Assembly: GCA_038210595.1 (NCBI GenBank)
Contig: JBBQWN010000005.1
Location: 48,688-112,687 of the forward strand
DNA: 64,000 bases
Source of the DNA: Glacieibacterium sp038210595
GTDB taxonomy: Bacteria > Pseudomonadota > Alphaproteobacteria > Sphingomonadales > Sphingomonadaceae
Reading direction: 5' to 3'
A program made the translations under genes and the position numbers. Each line of letters starts with the position of its first letter. Within the stretch, counting starts at the first letter, position 1. Of this stretch, positions 8,701 to 17,256 are shown one piece after another. The notes under the pieces were generated by a model that was not told the DNA's origin, searched no databases, and worked only from the letters and a program-made list of their open reading frames with translations.

Positions 8701-11053
8701 AACGCAACGGTTGCCGCGATTGCTGGCGGCGCATGGCGGGCAGCAGGGACTGTCCACGGCGCTCGAGATGATCCTGGGCGGGCGCAGCGTCGATGCCGAA
8801 TTCGCTCTAAATGCCGGGTTGATCGACGAGGTCGTCGACGGCAGCGAGGACGCGCTGAGCCGCGCGCATGCCTTGGTCCGTGAAATCGTCGGTGGCCGCG
8901 AAATTCGCCGCGCCGCCAGCGAGCCGAGCGCCGACCTCGACGCGGCGCTCGCCGACCCGTTCATCGAGAGCATCGTCAGCCAGCTCCAATGGGCGGGCCG
9001 CGCAGATGCCGGCCGCCGCGCCATCGATGCGATCCGCACCGGCTGGACGCAGGGCATCGCGGCAGGCCTGGCGCGCGAGGCCGACCATTTCGCGGCCGCG
9101 GTCGTCCACCCGCAGGGCGGCAAGACCGGCATCCGCCAGTTCATCGACAAGACGAGCCCGGCGCTGCCGGTGCGGAGCGCGGACGCGGACACCACCGCGC
9201 CGCTGCCGGTCGGCGCACCGTTCTTCCCGGGCATCACGCCGCTGCCGACACGCCAGCATGGCTTCGGCATTGCCCGCGATCCGGCCACCGGGCAGCCGGG
9301 TTTCGGCCCGCCGGGTACGCACGAGAAGGAGCTGATCGTCCCGGTCGACGAGCCTGCCGCCAACGACGCGCTCGTCTACATGCTGACCTCGGAGGTCAAT
9401 TTCAACGACATCTGGGCGCTGACCGGCATTCCGGTGTCGCCGTTCGACGGGCACGAGAACGACTATCAGACCACCGGGTCCGGCGGTGTCGGGCTGGTCG
9501 CGGCGCTGGGCTCCGAGGCGCGGGCCGAGGGGCGGTTGAAGGTCGGCGACCTGGTCGCGGTCTATTCGGGGACCAACGACCTGCTCAGTCCGCAGGTCGG
9601 GCGCGACCCGATGTTCGCGGACTTCGCCATCCAGGGTTACGAGACCGAGACCGGCAGCCATGCGCAGTTCCTCGTCACCCAGGCGCCGCAGCTCCACCAC
9701 GTCCCGGCCGACCTGACGCTGGAGGCGGCGGGGAGCTATATCCTCAACCTCGGCACCGTCGTCCGCGCGCTGTTCACGACGCTGGAGATCGAGCCCGGCA
9801 AGCGGCTGTTCGTCGAGGGCTCCGCTACCGGCACCGGCCACGACGCGCTGAAGACCAGCATCCGCACCGGGCTGCACGTGACCGGCCTCGTCTCGTCGCC
9901 GAGCCGCGCGGCGTTCGTGAAGGAGGTCGGCGCGGTCGGCGCACTCGACCGGACCGATCCGCGCTTCAAGGCGGCGTTCACCGCCGTGCCCGAGGACCCG
10001 GCAAAGTGGGCGGCATGGGAGGCGGCGGGCCAGCCTTTGCTCGACGAGTATCGCGCCATCAACGACGGGCAGTTGGCGGACTATGCCGTCAGCCATGCCG
10101 GCGAGACGGCCTTCCCGCGCACCTTCCAGCTGCTCGGCGAGGGCGGCATCCTGGCCTTCTACGGCGCGTCGTCGGGCTATCACTTCACCTATGTCGGCAA
10201 GCCGGGTGCCAGCGACCCGACGACGATGCTGCGCCGGGCCAAGCTGCGCGGCGGCGAGGCGGTGCTGCTGTTCTATGGCCCGTGCAGCCGCGAACTGGCC
10301 GATCCGACCGGCCTCGAGATGATCGAGGCGGCGCGTGCCGCCAAGGCCCGCACCGTCGTCGTCACCACCACCGACGGCCAGCGCGAGTTCCTGCAGTCGC
10401 TGGGCTTCGAGGATGCCATCGCCGGCATCGTCAGCCTGGAGGATTTAAAGCGCCGCCAGGGCGACCAGTTCGAATGGCCCGACGCGATGCCGCGCCTGAC
10501 GCCGGCGCGCGACGACATCGAGACCTTCCGCAGCGAAGTGCGGGACTATCAGGAAAAGACGCTGAAGCCCTTCGGCGCGGCGGTCGGGCGGCTGTTGCGC
10601 TCCCCCGACAATCCGCGCGGGTCGCCCGACCTGATCATCGAGCGTGCCGGCCAGGATACGCTCGGGGCGTCGACGGCGCTGGTCAAGCCGTTCACCGGGC
10701 GGGTCGTGTACTCCGAGGACTGCGCCGGGCGGCGCTACTCCTTCTACGCGCCGCAGGTGTGGACGCGGCAGCGGCGCATCCTGATGCCGACCGCCGAGAT
10801 CCGCGGCACCCACCTGTGCAACGCCTACGAGGTGACGCGCATGAACGACATGATCGCGGCCGGCCTGCTCGACGTGACGCCGCCGACGGTGGTGCCGTGG
10901 GAGGGCCTGCCCGAGGCGCACCAGTCGATGTGGGAAAACCGCCATTCGGGCGCGACCTATGTCGTCAACCACGCGCTGCCGGCGTTGGGGCTGCGCAGCA
11001 AGGACGCGCTGCTTGAAGCCTGGGCGGCGCAAGAGGCGGAGTCAGCCAAGTGA
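5741..11053 (+). CDS. pcs: Propionyl-CoA synthase, trifunctional fusion (3-hydroxypropionate pathway)
   Basis: A 1770-residue fusion that converts 3-hydroxypropionate to propionyl-CoA in three steps: CoA ligation, dehydration to acryloyl-CoA, and NADPH-dependent reduction. An acetyl-CoA-synthetase-like ligase fills about residues 1-830, with the AMP-binding loop TSGSTGKPKG at 412-421 and the catalytic Lys786 in TRSGKYVRR. It carries an extra helical insert near 240-330. A crotonase domain (about 845-1150) has AGADIRQF near 903 and GVALGGGMEF at 948-957. A medium-chain reductase domain (about 1190-1770) follows, with the nucleotide loop VEGSATGTG near 1359. Length and domain order match Chloroflexus and Erythrobacter Pcs. 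The start is GTG with AGGAT upstream. Its last codon overlaps the mcr start (GTGA), so the two are translationally coupled. Confidence 0.95.
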   Translation: MALLDDDLTLRGPASAPAVNPVRDRSAWEAMRAAVLADPGRFHGDIAGETIHWLIDGAWLSRDGATWKGWDAATAAPVSRDLGADFAPWTKAFDNSDAPHYRWFAGAQTNAAFNEVDRHVLAGHGAEAALIFEGDRWDMAANKGRGGPVDEFPVSRRTLLLESAKCALALKALGLKQGDSIAINMPSIVPQIFWTEGAKRAGVIYTPVFGGFSDKTLSDRIHDAGAKVVITADGGYRTAQVAAFKTAYTDPALDNYIPVEVALRLIDGLDLPAEQKAAILEAAKAALKGEVTVERSDVMRGVGRALATLGLDAAESSQVRIAVASALVDSPPRVDAVIVVKHTATPDLVWRSRDRWSHELTDAAGKEILAAAGLASEADLLALPDEAFVAAIWKACPPLPVDAEFPLFVIYTSGSTGKPKGVVHVHGGYIAGIAHTMKVAFDARPGDVLYVVADPGWITGQSYLISAALTTRTTTLITEGSPVFPHAGRFAASIERHGVTIFKAGVTFLKSVMSDPQNLRDLRSWDMSSLRVATFCAEPTSPPVQAFGMAEITPWYINSYWATEHGGIAWTQFYGAADFPLRPDAHTWALPWIVGEVRIPTDDALTHAKWREAARGEKGEIVIARPYPYLARTVWGDAANVGQPGWKGDAARWEGSYWTRWDGAPAYTQGDFAVQHEDDSFSLHGRSDDVINVSGHRMGTEEIEGAILRDRALDPNSPVGNVLVVGAPDATKGLTPLAFVVASPGRKITQADRNRLTELVRSEKGPTAVPADYLEVKAFPETRSGKYVRRMVRALVEGGDLGDTSTLRNPESLDDLREVITTWQRRQHLSETQQLFERYRYFRIQYNTVAPGKKVATVTITNPPVNALNERALDELNIVVDHLSHRDDVVAVVFTGEGTASFVAGADIRQFLDEIHDEDEARVLPNNAQLAFNKIEAMDKPCIAAIQGVALGGGMEFALACHYRIAEPHARFGQPEIRLRLIPGYGGTQRLPRLLAAHGGQQGLSTALEMILGGRSVDAEFALNAGLIDEVVDGSEDALSRAHALVREIVGGREIRRAASEPSADLDAALADPFIESIVSQLQWAGRADAGRRAIDAIRTGWTQGIAAGLAREADHFAAAVVHPQGGKTGIRQFIDKTSPALPVRSADADTTAPLPVGAPFFPGITPLPTRQHGFGIARDPATGQPGFGPPGTHEKELIVPVDEPAANDALVYMLTSEVNFNDIWALTGIPVSPFDGHENDYQTTGSGGVGLVAALGSEARAEGRLKVGDLVAVYSGTNDLLSPQVGRDPMFADFAIQGYETETGSHAQFLVTQAPQLHHVPADLTLEAAGSYILNLGTVVRALFTTLEIEPGKRLFVEGSATGTGHDALKTSIRTGLHVTGLVSSPSRAAFVKEVGAVGALDRTDPRFKAAFTAVPEDPAKWAAWEAAGQPLLDEYRAINDGQLADYAVSHAGETAFPRTFQLLGEGGILAFYGASSGYHFTYVGKPGASDPTTMLRRAKLRGGEAVLLFYGPCSRELADPTGLEMIEAARAAKARTVVVTTTDGQREFLQSLGFEDAIAGIVSLEDLKRRQGDQFEWPDAMPRLTPARDDIETFRSEVRDYQEKTLKPFGAAVGRLLRSPDNPRGSPDLIIERAGQDTLGASTALVKPFTGRVVYSEDCAGRRYSFYAPQVWTRQRRILMPTAEIRGTHLCNAYEVTRMNDMIAAGLLDVTPPTVVPWEGLPEAHQSMWENRHSGATYVVNHALPALGLRSKDALLEAWAAQEAESAK

Positions 11054-14000
11054 ACGCACCGATCGTCGAGCCGCTGGTCGGCACCTCCGGGCGGCTCGCC
11101 GGCAAGATTGCGCTGGTCACCGGCGCGGCCGGCAACCTCGGCGGCGAGATCGTCCGCCACTACCTGCGCGAGGGCGCGACGGTGGTGATGACCGGGCGCA
11201 CCCCGGCGCGCACCGATGCGGCGCGCGAGGCTGTTCTGGCAGAGACAGGTGCCGATCCGGCGCGGGTCTCGACCGTCGTGCTCGACGGCGCGGACGCCGC
11301 ATCGGTCCGCGCCGGCATCGCCGCGGTTGTGGAGCGCCACGGTCGCATCGACATCCTCGTCAACAATGCGGGATCGGCGGGGCCGAAGGCGCCGCTGGAG
11401 CGCGTGCCGCTGACCGCCGACGAACTGGCGAACGGCGATACCGAGACGGTCAGCGCGGCGGCGCGCAGCCTGCTTGGCGTCGCCTGGAATCTGGTCCGCG
11501 CGGCGGCGGACGCGATGCCGCCGGGCGGGTCGATCGTCAACGTCTCGACCATCTTCAGCCGCACCCAATATTATGCGCGCACGGCCTATGTCGTGCCCAA
11601 GGCGGCAATGAATGCGCTGTCGAAGACACTGGCGCGCGAGCTGGGCTCCCGCGGCATCCGGGTCAACACGCTGTTCCCCGGCCCGATCGAGAGCGACCGC
11701 ATCCGCACCGTCTTCGCGGCGATGGACAAGTTGCAGGGCAAGCCGGCGAACGCCACCGCCGACCATTTCACCGGCATCATGGCGTTGGCCCGTGGTGCGG
11801 CGGCAGCGGATGCCAAGCCGCTGCCGACGCCGACCGATATCGCCGCCACCTGCGTGTTTCTCGGTTCCGACGAGAGCGCCGCCTTCACCGGCCACGATTT
11901 CGAGGTCACGCACGGCATGGATGTGCCGAAGGAATCGCGTTCGACCTATCTGTCGCGGCCGACGATGCGCTCCATCGATGGCGCGGGCCTCGGCATTGTC
12001 GTGGCCGGCGGCGACAGCCTTGCGGACGCGCTGGAGATTGCGCGAGTGCAGGCAAACTGCGGGGCGGCGGTCTTGCTCGGCTTCGGCAGCGACGCCGCGG
12101 TCGCGATGGTGCAGCGCCGCCTCGATGCCGAGCCCGCGACCGGCGCACTGACGCTGGCGCGCTTCGACCGTAGCGATCCGGCCCAGATGGAGGCGGCGCT
12201 CGAAGCCTTTGGAGCTGAGATCACCGGCGCGATCATCTTGCCCGAGTTTGGCAACGACTTCTTCAACGGGCCGCTGCACGCGGCGTCGGACGAACAGGTC
12301 GACAGCTTCATCGACGCCGAGCTGACCGGCGCCGTCGCCGTCGCGCGGTCGCTGACGCGCTACTGGAAGCGCCACGACGCGCTGGTCCACGAGCCGCGCT
12401 TCGTGTTCGTCGGCGGGCCGTCGGACGGCGGCGACAACGGTTGGAACGGCCTGCTCGCGGCTGCCTGCGAGCAGCTGGTGCGGGTCTGGCGCGACGAGAG
12501 CCAGGTCGATGTCGCAGCCGGCAAGCGGCGGCAGGCGGAGTGGGGCAACCAGATCGTCCGCACCGACAACCACGAGCCGGAGAATGTCCGCTTCACCGCC
12601 GGCCAGTGCGCGCGCATCCTGCTGAAGGAGCGCAAGGTCCAGCCGATCAGCCTGTACCTGCCCGAATCGATCGGCGAGGCGACCGGCGCGCGCGTCGCCA
12701 TGGTCGGGTTCGCCGAGAACATCACCGGGCTGCATCTCGGAAAGGTCGCGCTTATCACCGGCGGCTCGGCCGGCATCGGCGGTCAGGTCGCGCGGCTGCT
12801 GGCGCTGGCGGGTGCCAAGGTCATGCTCGTTGCACGCCGCGAGAGCGAACTGGCGACAATGCGCGCGCGTATCGTCGGCGAGCTCGAGGACGTCGGCTTC
12901 TCCGGCGTCGAGCGGCGCGTCCGCACGCTGTCGGGCATCGACGTCAGCGACCACGCGGCGCTCAACAAGGCGGTCGACGAGACCATCGCCGCGTTCGGGC
13001 GCATCGACTATCTGATCAACAATGCCGGCATCTCCGGCGCCGAGGAGATGGTCGTCGACATGGACGTCGCCGCCTGGCGGCGGACGCTGGATGCGAATTT
13101 GATCTCCAACTACGTCCTCGCGCATGCCGTGGTGCCAAGGATGAAGGCGCAGGGTTCCGGCTACATCCTCAACGTCAGCAGCTATTTCGGAGGCGAGAAG
13201 CACCTTGCCGTCGCCTACCCCAACCGCGCCGACTATGCGGTCAGCAAGGCTGGACAGCGGGCGATGGCGGAGGCGTTCGCGCGGTCGCTGGGTCCGGAAA
13301 TTCAGATCAACGCCATTGCGCCGGGCCCGGTCGACGGCGACCGCCTGTCGGGCAAAGACGGCAAGGCCGGACTGTTCGACCGCCGCGGCCGGCTGATTCT
13401 GGAAAACAAGCGGCTAAATGCCGTCCACTCGGCGGTCATCCGCGCCGTCCGGGGCGGCGCGGCGATAGACACCGTACTCGGTCGCCTGGCGCGCAACGAC
13501 TCGGTCCGCATCGCCCATGACCGTGACAATCCGCGTGAGCTTCGCGATCTGGCGCTATCCTGTGCGCAGGAAGGCGACGAAACCTGCAGTTGGGACCGTT
13601 TCATCCTGACCCGCGAGATCGCCGCGCGGCTTGTCCGCCGCCTGCGGCTGGGCGGCTACCTGACCGCGTCGCCGGCCTGGGCCACACGTCCCTCTACGGA
13701 CGAAGCCGATGGCAGCTGGCTGCTGCGCGTACCGCTCGACGACAAGCCCTGGCTGCCGCCGGCGCGGATCGCGGCCGAGGCGGCCAAGGTCGGTGGCGGC
13801 GTCACCTCGCTGCTCAACCTCGGCCGCATGCCGACCGAGGGCGAGGTTGCGCAGGCGACGGTGTTCTTCCTCGCCGACCGCGCCGTCAGCGGCGAATGCT
13901 TCATGCCGTCGGGCGGCCTGAGCCTCGAACGCTCGACCGTCGAGCGCGAACTGTTCGGCAGCCCCAAGGCCGAGCGGCTGGAGCAGATGGCGGGCAAGAC

Positions 14001-14688
14001 CGTGTGGATTATCGGGGAGCACCTCGTCGATTATCTGGCGGGCTGCGCCCAGGCCTTTGCCGACCTAGCGGTGGCGCGCGTCGTGTTCATCACGCGAACA
14101 GATGAAGGGGCGGAGACGCTGACCGCCACCGTTGCCGGCGCTCCGCTCGAATGCGTGACGGCCGGCGATGACCTGGAGGGGGCGCTGGATCGTGCCCTTG
14201 CGCAATGGGGACCACCGACGACCATCGTTTCGTCGCCGTTCACGCCGCTGCCCGACCGCCTGTTCGGCGACGAAAGCCTGAGTCCGGCCGCGTTTGCGAC
14301 TCTGTGCGAGGACAATCTGACTCATCACTTCCGGGTCAGCCGCAAGGCCTCGCTCTACGACCATTGCCAGCTGGTACTGGTCACCCCCGATGTCGAGATC
14401 GGGCGCACCGGCCCGGCGTTCGCACTGGCCAACTTCATCAAGACCTCGCTTCACGCCTTCACCGCGACGCTGGCGGTCGAGAACGAGCGGCTGATCCACG
14501 ATGTGCCTGTCAATCAGATCAACCTGACCCGGCGCGTTCGCAGCGAGGAACCCCGCAACCGTGACGAACATGAGGAGGAGGTTCGCCGGTTCGCCCGCGC
14601 CGTGTTGCTGGCCGGCGCGCCGCTGCCCGACGCGGAGGACTCGCGTTACCGCGCCCGCATCTATCGCGGCATGTCGATGACCGTCTAA
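11050..14688 (+). CDS. mcr: Bifunctional malonyl-CoA reductase, four SDR domains
   Basis: A 1212-residue enzyme that reduces malonyl-CoA to malonate semialdehyde and then to 3-hydroxypropionate with NADPH. The N-terminal half begins with a complete SDR domain: TGAAGNLGG from residue 24 and the Tyr180-x3-Lys184 pair. A degenerate SDR-like segment follows (about 300-550). The C-terminal half repeats the plan with TGGSAGIGG near 571, Tyr729-x3-Lys733 in DYAVSKAGQ, and a second degenerate segment to the end. By analogy with the Chloroflexus enzyme, the first half is the semialdehyde reductase and the second the malonyl-CoA reductase. The GTG start overlaps the pcs stop by four bases; accA follows after 10 bases. 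Confidence 0.95.
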   Translation: MNAPIVEPLVGTSGRLAGKIALVTGAAGNLGGEIVRHYLREGATVVMTGRTPARTDAAREAVLAETGADPARVSTVVLDGADAASVRAGIAAVVERHGRIDILVNNAGSAGPKAPLERVPLTADELANGDTETVSAAARSLLGVAWNLVRAAADAMPPGGSIVNVSTIFSRTQYYARTAYVVPKAAMNALSKTLARELGSRGIRVNTLFPGPIESDRIRTVFAAMDKLQGKPANATADHFTGIMALARGAAAADAKPLPTPTDIAATCVFLGSDESAAFTGHDFEVTHGMDVPKESRSTYLSRPTMRSIDGAGLGIVVAGGDSLADALEIARVQANCGAAVLLGFGSDAAVAMVQRRLDAEPATGALTLARFDRSDPAQMEAALEAFGAEITGAIILPEFGNDFFNGPLHAASDEQVDSFIDAELTGAVAVARSLTRYWKRHDALVHEPRFVFVGGPSDGGDNGWNGLLAAACEQLVRVWRDESQVDVAAGKRRQAEWGNQIVRTDNHEPENVRFTAGQCARILLKERKVQPISLYLPESIGEATGARVAMVGFAENITGLHLGKVALITGGSAGIGGQVARLLALAGAKVMLVARRESELATMRARIVGELEDVGFSGVERRVRTLSGIDVSDHAALNKAVDETIAAFGRIDYLINNAGISGAEEMVVDMDVAAWRRTLDANLISNYVLAHAVVPRMKAQGSGYILNVSSYFGGEKHLAVAYPNRADYAVSKAGQRAMAEAFARSLGPEIQINAIAPGPVDGDRLSGKDGKAGLFDRRGRLILENKRLNAVHSAVIRAVRGGAAIDTVLGRLARNDSVRIAHDRDNPRELRDLALSCAQEGDETCSWDRFILTREIAARLVRRLRLGGYLTASPAWATRPSTDEADGSWLLRVPLDDKPWLPPARIAAEAAKVGGGVTSLLNLGRMPTEGEVAQATVFFLADRAVSGECFMPSGGLSLERSTVERELFGSPKAERLEQMAGKTVWIIGEHLVDYLAGCAQAFADLAVARVVFITRTDEGAETLTATVAGAPLECVTAGDDLEGALDRALAQWGPPTTIVSSPFTPLPDRLFGDESLSPAAFATLCEDNLTHHFRVSRKASLYDHCQLVLVTPDVEIGRTGPAFALANFIKTSLHAFTATLAVENERLIHDVPVNQINLTRRVRSEEPRNRDEHEEEVRRFARAVLLAGAPLPDAEDSRYRARIYRGMSMTV

Positions 14689-14698
14689 AGAGGCGGCC

Positions 14699-15643
14699 AT
14701 GAACGATTGGCTGGATTTCGAGAAACCCGTGGCGGCACTCGCCGACAGCGCGGCAGCGCTGCGTACGGCGGGGACGCCCGAAGCGCTGGCGGAGGCCCCG
14801 CGGCTCGAGGAACGGGCGAAGCGGTTGCTGGCCGACCTCTACGGTCGCCTCACCCCGGCCCAGCGAATGCAGGTGGCGCGCCACCCGGCGCGGCCGCACT
14901 TCAAGGATTATGTCGCCGCACTGATCGAAGATTTCGTGCCGCTGGCGGGCGACCGTGGGTTCGGCGAGGATGCGGCGATCGTCGGTGGCATCGGTCGATT
15001 GCAGGGGCGCAGCGTTGTCGTGATCGGCCACGAGAAAGGCAACGACACCGCCAGCCGGGTAAAGCACAACTTCGGCATGGGCCGGCCGGAGGGCTATCGG
15101 AAGGCGACACGCCTAATGCAGCTGGCTGGCCAGTTCGCGCTTCCCGTCGTTACTTTCGTCGATACGCCCGGCGCCTATCCGGGCTTGGAAGGCGAAGCGC
15201 GCGGACAGGCGGAGGCGATCGCCCGCGCCACCCAAGCCTGCCTTGAGCTGCCAGTACCAATGGTTGCGGCGATCGTCGGCGAGGGCATGTCGGGCGGCGC
15301 GATCGGGCTGGCCGCCGCCAACAAGCTGCTGATGTTCGAGCATGCCGTCTATGCGGTCATCTCGCCCGAGGGCTGCGCCTCTATCCTGTGGCGCGGCGAG
15401 GCCGGCAGGGCGGCGGACGCCGCCGCCGCGATGAAGATCACCGCGGCCGACCTGCTCCGCCTCGGCATCATCGACCGGATCGTCTACGAGCCCCCCGGCG
15501 GAGCGCACCGCGATCCGGCAACCGCGATGGCGCGGCTGGGTAGTGCGATCGGCGAAGAGCTTGGCAGTCTCGCCGGGCTGGACGCCGCGGCGCTGAGAAA
15601 GCAACGCCGCGACAAGTTCATCGCAATGGGCCGCAACCTGTAG
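14699..15643 (+). CDS. accA: Acetyl-CoA carboxylase carboxyltransferase subunit alpha
   Basis: A 314-residue AccA of normal length. It pairs with AccD to transfer the carboxyl group from carboxybiotin to acetyl-CoA, forming malonyl-CoA in the cytoplasm. Family segments are clear: LDFEKP at the start, GRSVVVIGHEKG, VKHNFGMGRPEGYRKA, FVDTPGAYPGLEGEARGQ, GEGMSGGAIG and SPEGCASILWR. An AGAGGCGG ribosome site precedes the ATG. Ten bases after mcr, it supplies the substrate of the malonyl-CoA reductase. The other carboxylase genes (accB, accC, accD) are not in the window, and whether this is the only accA in the genome cannot be told. Confidence 0.95.
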   Translation: MNDWLDFEKPVAALADSAAALRTAGTPEALAEAPRLEERAKRLLADLYGRLTPAQRMQVARHPARPHFKDYVAALIEDFVPLAGDRGFGEDAAIVGGIGRLQGRSVVVIGHEKGNDTASRVKHNFGMGRPEGYRKATRLMQLAGQFALPVVTFVDTPGAYPGLEGEARGQAEAIARATQACLELPVPMVAAIVGEGMSGGAIGLAAANKLLMFEHAVYAVISPEGCASILWRGEAGRAADAAAAMKITAADLLRLGIIDRIVYEPPGGAHRDPATAMARLGSAIGEELGSLAGLDAAALRKQRRDKFIAMGRNL

Positions 15644-15648
15644 AGGCT

Positions 15649-15682
15649 TGCCCCGCCGACCCCCTCCAGGTCCGGCGGGGCA
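15649..15682. terminator. Strong hairpin between convergent accA and mucR
   Basis: TGCCCCGCCGACC pairs with GGTCCGGCGGGGCA (one bulged base) around the loop CCCTCCA. It sits 6 bases after the accA stop and 6 bases before the mucR stop, so it can act on both strands. There is no U-run on either side, so termination may be weak or Rho-assisted; an mRNA 3'-end protector is the alternative. Confidence 0.5.
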
Positions 15683-15688
15683 GGTCGC

Positions 15689-16162
15689 TCAGGCGGTCTT
15701 GCTGACGCGCGGCTTGCGCGGCTTCGGCGCGTCGCCGTTCGCGGCCGGCACCCGCGGCTTGCGGCCGAGGCCGAGCCGCTTGGCGACTTCGCGCCGGGCG
15801 TCCGAATAACCCGGCGCAACCATCGGATAGGTCGCCGGAAGATTGTAGCGCGAGCGATACTCTTCCGGAGTCATGCCGTGGCCGGTCAGGTGGCGCTTCA
15901 AGCTCTTGTACGGCTTGCCGTCGATCAGCGAGAGAATGAAATCGCGGTTGGCGAGCGACTTACGCGCGGTAACCGCCGGCTGATGCGTCTCGGCGCTGCC
16001 ACCGACGGTTTCGGTGCCGGGGCCCGACAGGCCGCTCAGCGCGGCATGAGTCGAGGCGATCAACGCCGGCAGATCATCGACGCGGACATTGTTGTTCGCG
16101 ACGAACGCCGAGAGCAGCTCGACTGTCAGTTCAGTGAGATCCTGTTGCTGTGTAGTATCCAT
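15689..16162 (-). CDS. MucR/Ros family transcriptional regulator
   Basis: A 157-residue MucR/Ros-type DNA-binding protein. The conserved core is present: ELTVELLSAFVANN near the N-terminus, then KPYKSLKRHLTGHGMTPEEY and YPMVAPGYSDARREVAKRLGLGRK. The zinc-finger cysteine pair of classical Ros is replaced (FILSLIDG), as in other cysteine-free family members. I choose the ATG at 16162 because AAGGG lies 7 bases before it and a sigma-70-like promoter (16217-16245) would start transcription inside the longer frame that begins at 16252. The tail is Lys/Pro/Arg-rich. MucR proteins regulate exopolysaccharide, motility and cell-cycle genes. Its targets here are unknown. Confidence 0.85.
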   Translation of the reverse strand: MDTTQQQDLTELTVELLSAFVANNNVRVDDLPALIASTHAALSGLSGPGTETVGGSAETHQPAVTARKSLANRDFILSLIDGKPYKSLKRHLTGHGMTPEEYRSRYNLPATYPMVAPGYSDARREVAKRLGLGRKPRVPAANGDAPKPRKPRVSKTA

Positions 16163-16216
16163 GGATTGACCCTTAACCATAAGAATGCCCCGCCGCGCGC
16201 GTCGAGAACGAGGCGA

Positions 16217-16245
16217 CTTACACTCTGCTTTACGGAACCGGTCAA
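16217..16245 (-). promoter_or_regulatory. Sigma-70-type promoter for mucR
   Basis: Read on the minus strand: TTGACC (16245-16240), a 17-base spacer, TGTAAG (16222-16217). That is five and four of six consensus bases at ideal spacing. It predicts a start near 16210 and a leader of about 47 bases before the ATG at 16162, which supports the shorter MucR start. Confidence 0.5.
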
Positions 16246-16341
16246 GATTCAAATGAAGCGGGCTTGATTGTCGCCGCCTAACATGCCGCCAGACCGATCA
16301 TTCAGACTTGCCAGATCACGACAATCTGGTCAGTGGAGCCG

Positions 16342-17256
16342 ATGACAATTGACCTCGCAATTCTCTATGAGCATCCGGCATGGTTCATGCCGCTATTCGC
16401 TGCACTAGACCGTACCAACATCGAGTATCAGGCGGTCACGATCGGTGACCACAGCTTCGATCCTGGCGGGTCGCAGCCGCGGGCGCGGGTGGTGTTCAAC
16501 CGCGTTGCGATGTCGAGCTTCCTGCGCGACGCCGAGCATCCGATCTTCTATGCGCAAGCGCTGTTCGATCACTTGCAAGGGCTCGGCACCCGGGTCGTCA
16601 ACGGCAGTGCGGCGCTGGCCATCGATGCGTCGAAGGCGCGGCAGCTCAGTCTGCTCGCGCGCCTCAACCTCGGCATACCGGCGACGCGGGTCGTCCATCG
16701 CCGTGCGGCGCTGCCGGCGGCTGCCGCGAGCCTGCGCTTCCCGGTGGTGGTCAAGGCCGACATCGGCGGGTCGGGCGCGGGCATCATCCGCTATGACACG
16801 CCCGACGCGCTATCCGCAGCGGTCGCGGACGGCACGACGCCGGTCAGCGTCAACGGCGTGCTGCTGGTGCAGGAATATGTGCCCCGCCGCGGCGGCATGG
16901 TGACCCGCATCGAGACCCTGGGCGGCAAGTTCTTGTACGCCATCGACATCGCCAGCGACGGCGACACCTTCGATCTTTGCCCGGCCGACGCCTGCAGCAT
17001 CGACCGCGCGCCGGTCACCTTCACTGCCGTGCAGCCCCCGCCTGAACTGATCGACGCCGCCGAACGTATCGCCGCCGCGGCGCAGCTCGATGTCGGCGGC
17101 ATCGAGTTCCTGATCGACGACCGCGACGGCGCCCCGCGCTTCTACGACATCAACGCGCTGTCCAACTTCGTCGCCCAGCCGCTCGACGTGCTCGGCTGGG
17201 ATCCGCACGACCGGCTGGTAACTTTTTTGCGGGCCGTCATCGAAGAGGCACGATGA
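16342..17256 (+). CDS. ATP-grasp family ligase, RimK-like
   Basis: A 304-residue ATP-grasp protein. Family segments are the nucleotide-binding FPVVVKADIGGSGAGI strand-loop, the LLVQEYVP hinge and the metal-binding end EFLIDDRDGAPRFYDINALSN. These enzymes join a carboxylate to an amine or thiol using ATP, but the substrate is unknown. The frame could open at GTG 16333; ATG 16342 is preferred because GTGGAG then serves as ribosome site. An inverted repeat (CCAGAT-N7-ATCTGG, 16311-16329) lies just upstream. It overlaps the next gene by four bases (ATGA), so the two products probably act together. Confidence 0.75.
   Translation: MTIDLAILYEHPAWFMPLFAALDRTNIEYQAVTIGDHSFDPGGSQPRARVVFNRVAMSSFLRDAEHPIFYAQALFDHLQGLGTRVVNGSAALAIDASKARQLSLLARLNLGIPATRVVHRRAALPAAAASLRFPVVVKADIGGSGAGIIRYDTPDALSAAVADGTTPVSVNGVLLVQEYVPRRGGMVTRIETLGGKFLYAIDIASDGDTFDLCPADACSIDRAPVTFTAVQPPPELIDAAERIAAAAQLDVGGIEFLIDDRDGAPRFYDINALSNFVAQPLDVLGWDPHDRLVTFLRAVIEEAR

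Noticed and set aside
6257..13203. Long minus-strand frames (825 and 748 codons) opposite pcs and mcr
   Set aside because: Arg/Asp/Gly-rich shadow translations of GC-rich sense genes; no family features and full overlap with well-supported genes.
15643..15690. Intrinsic terminator with U-tract after accA
   Set aside because: The hairpin is strong but no U-run follows on either strand, so it is recorded only as terminator-like.
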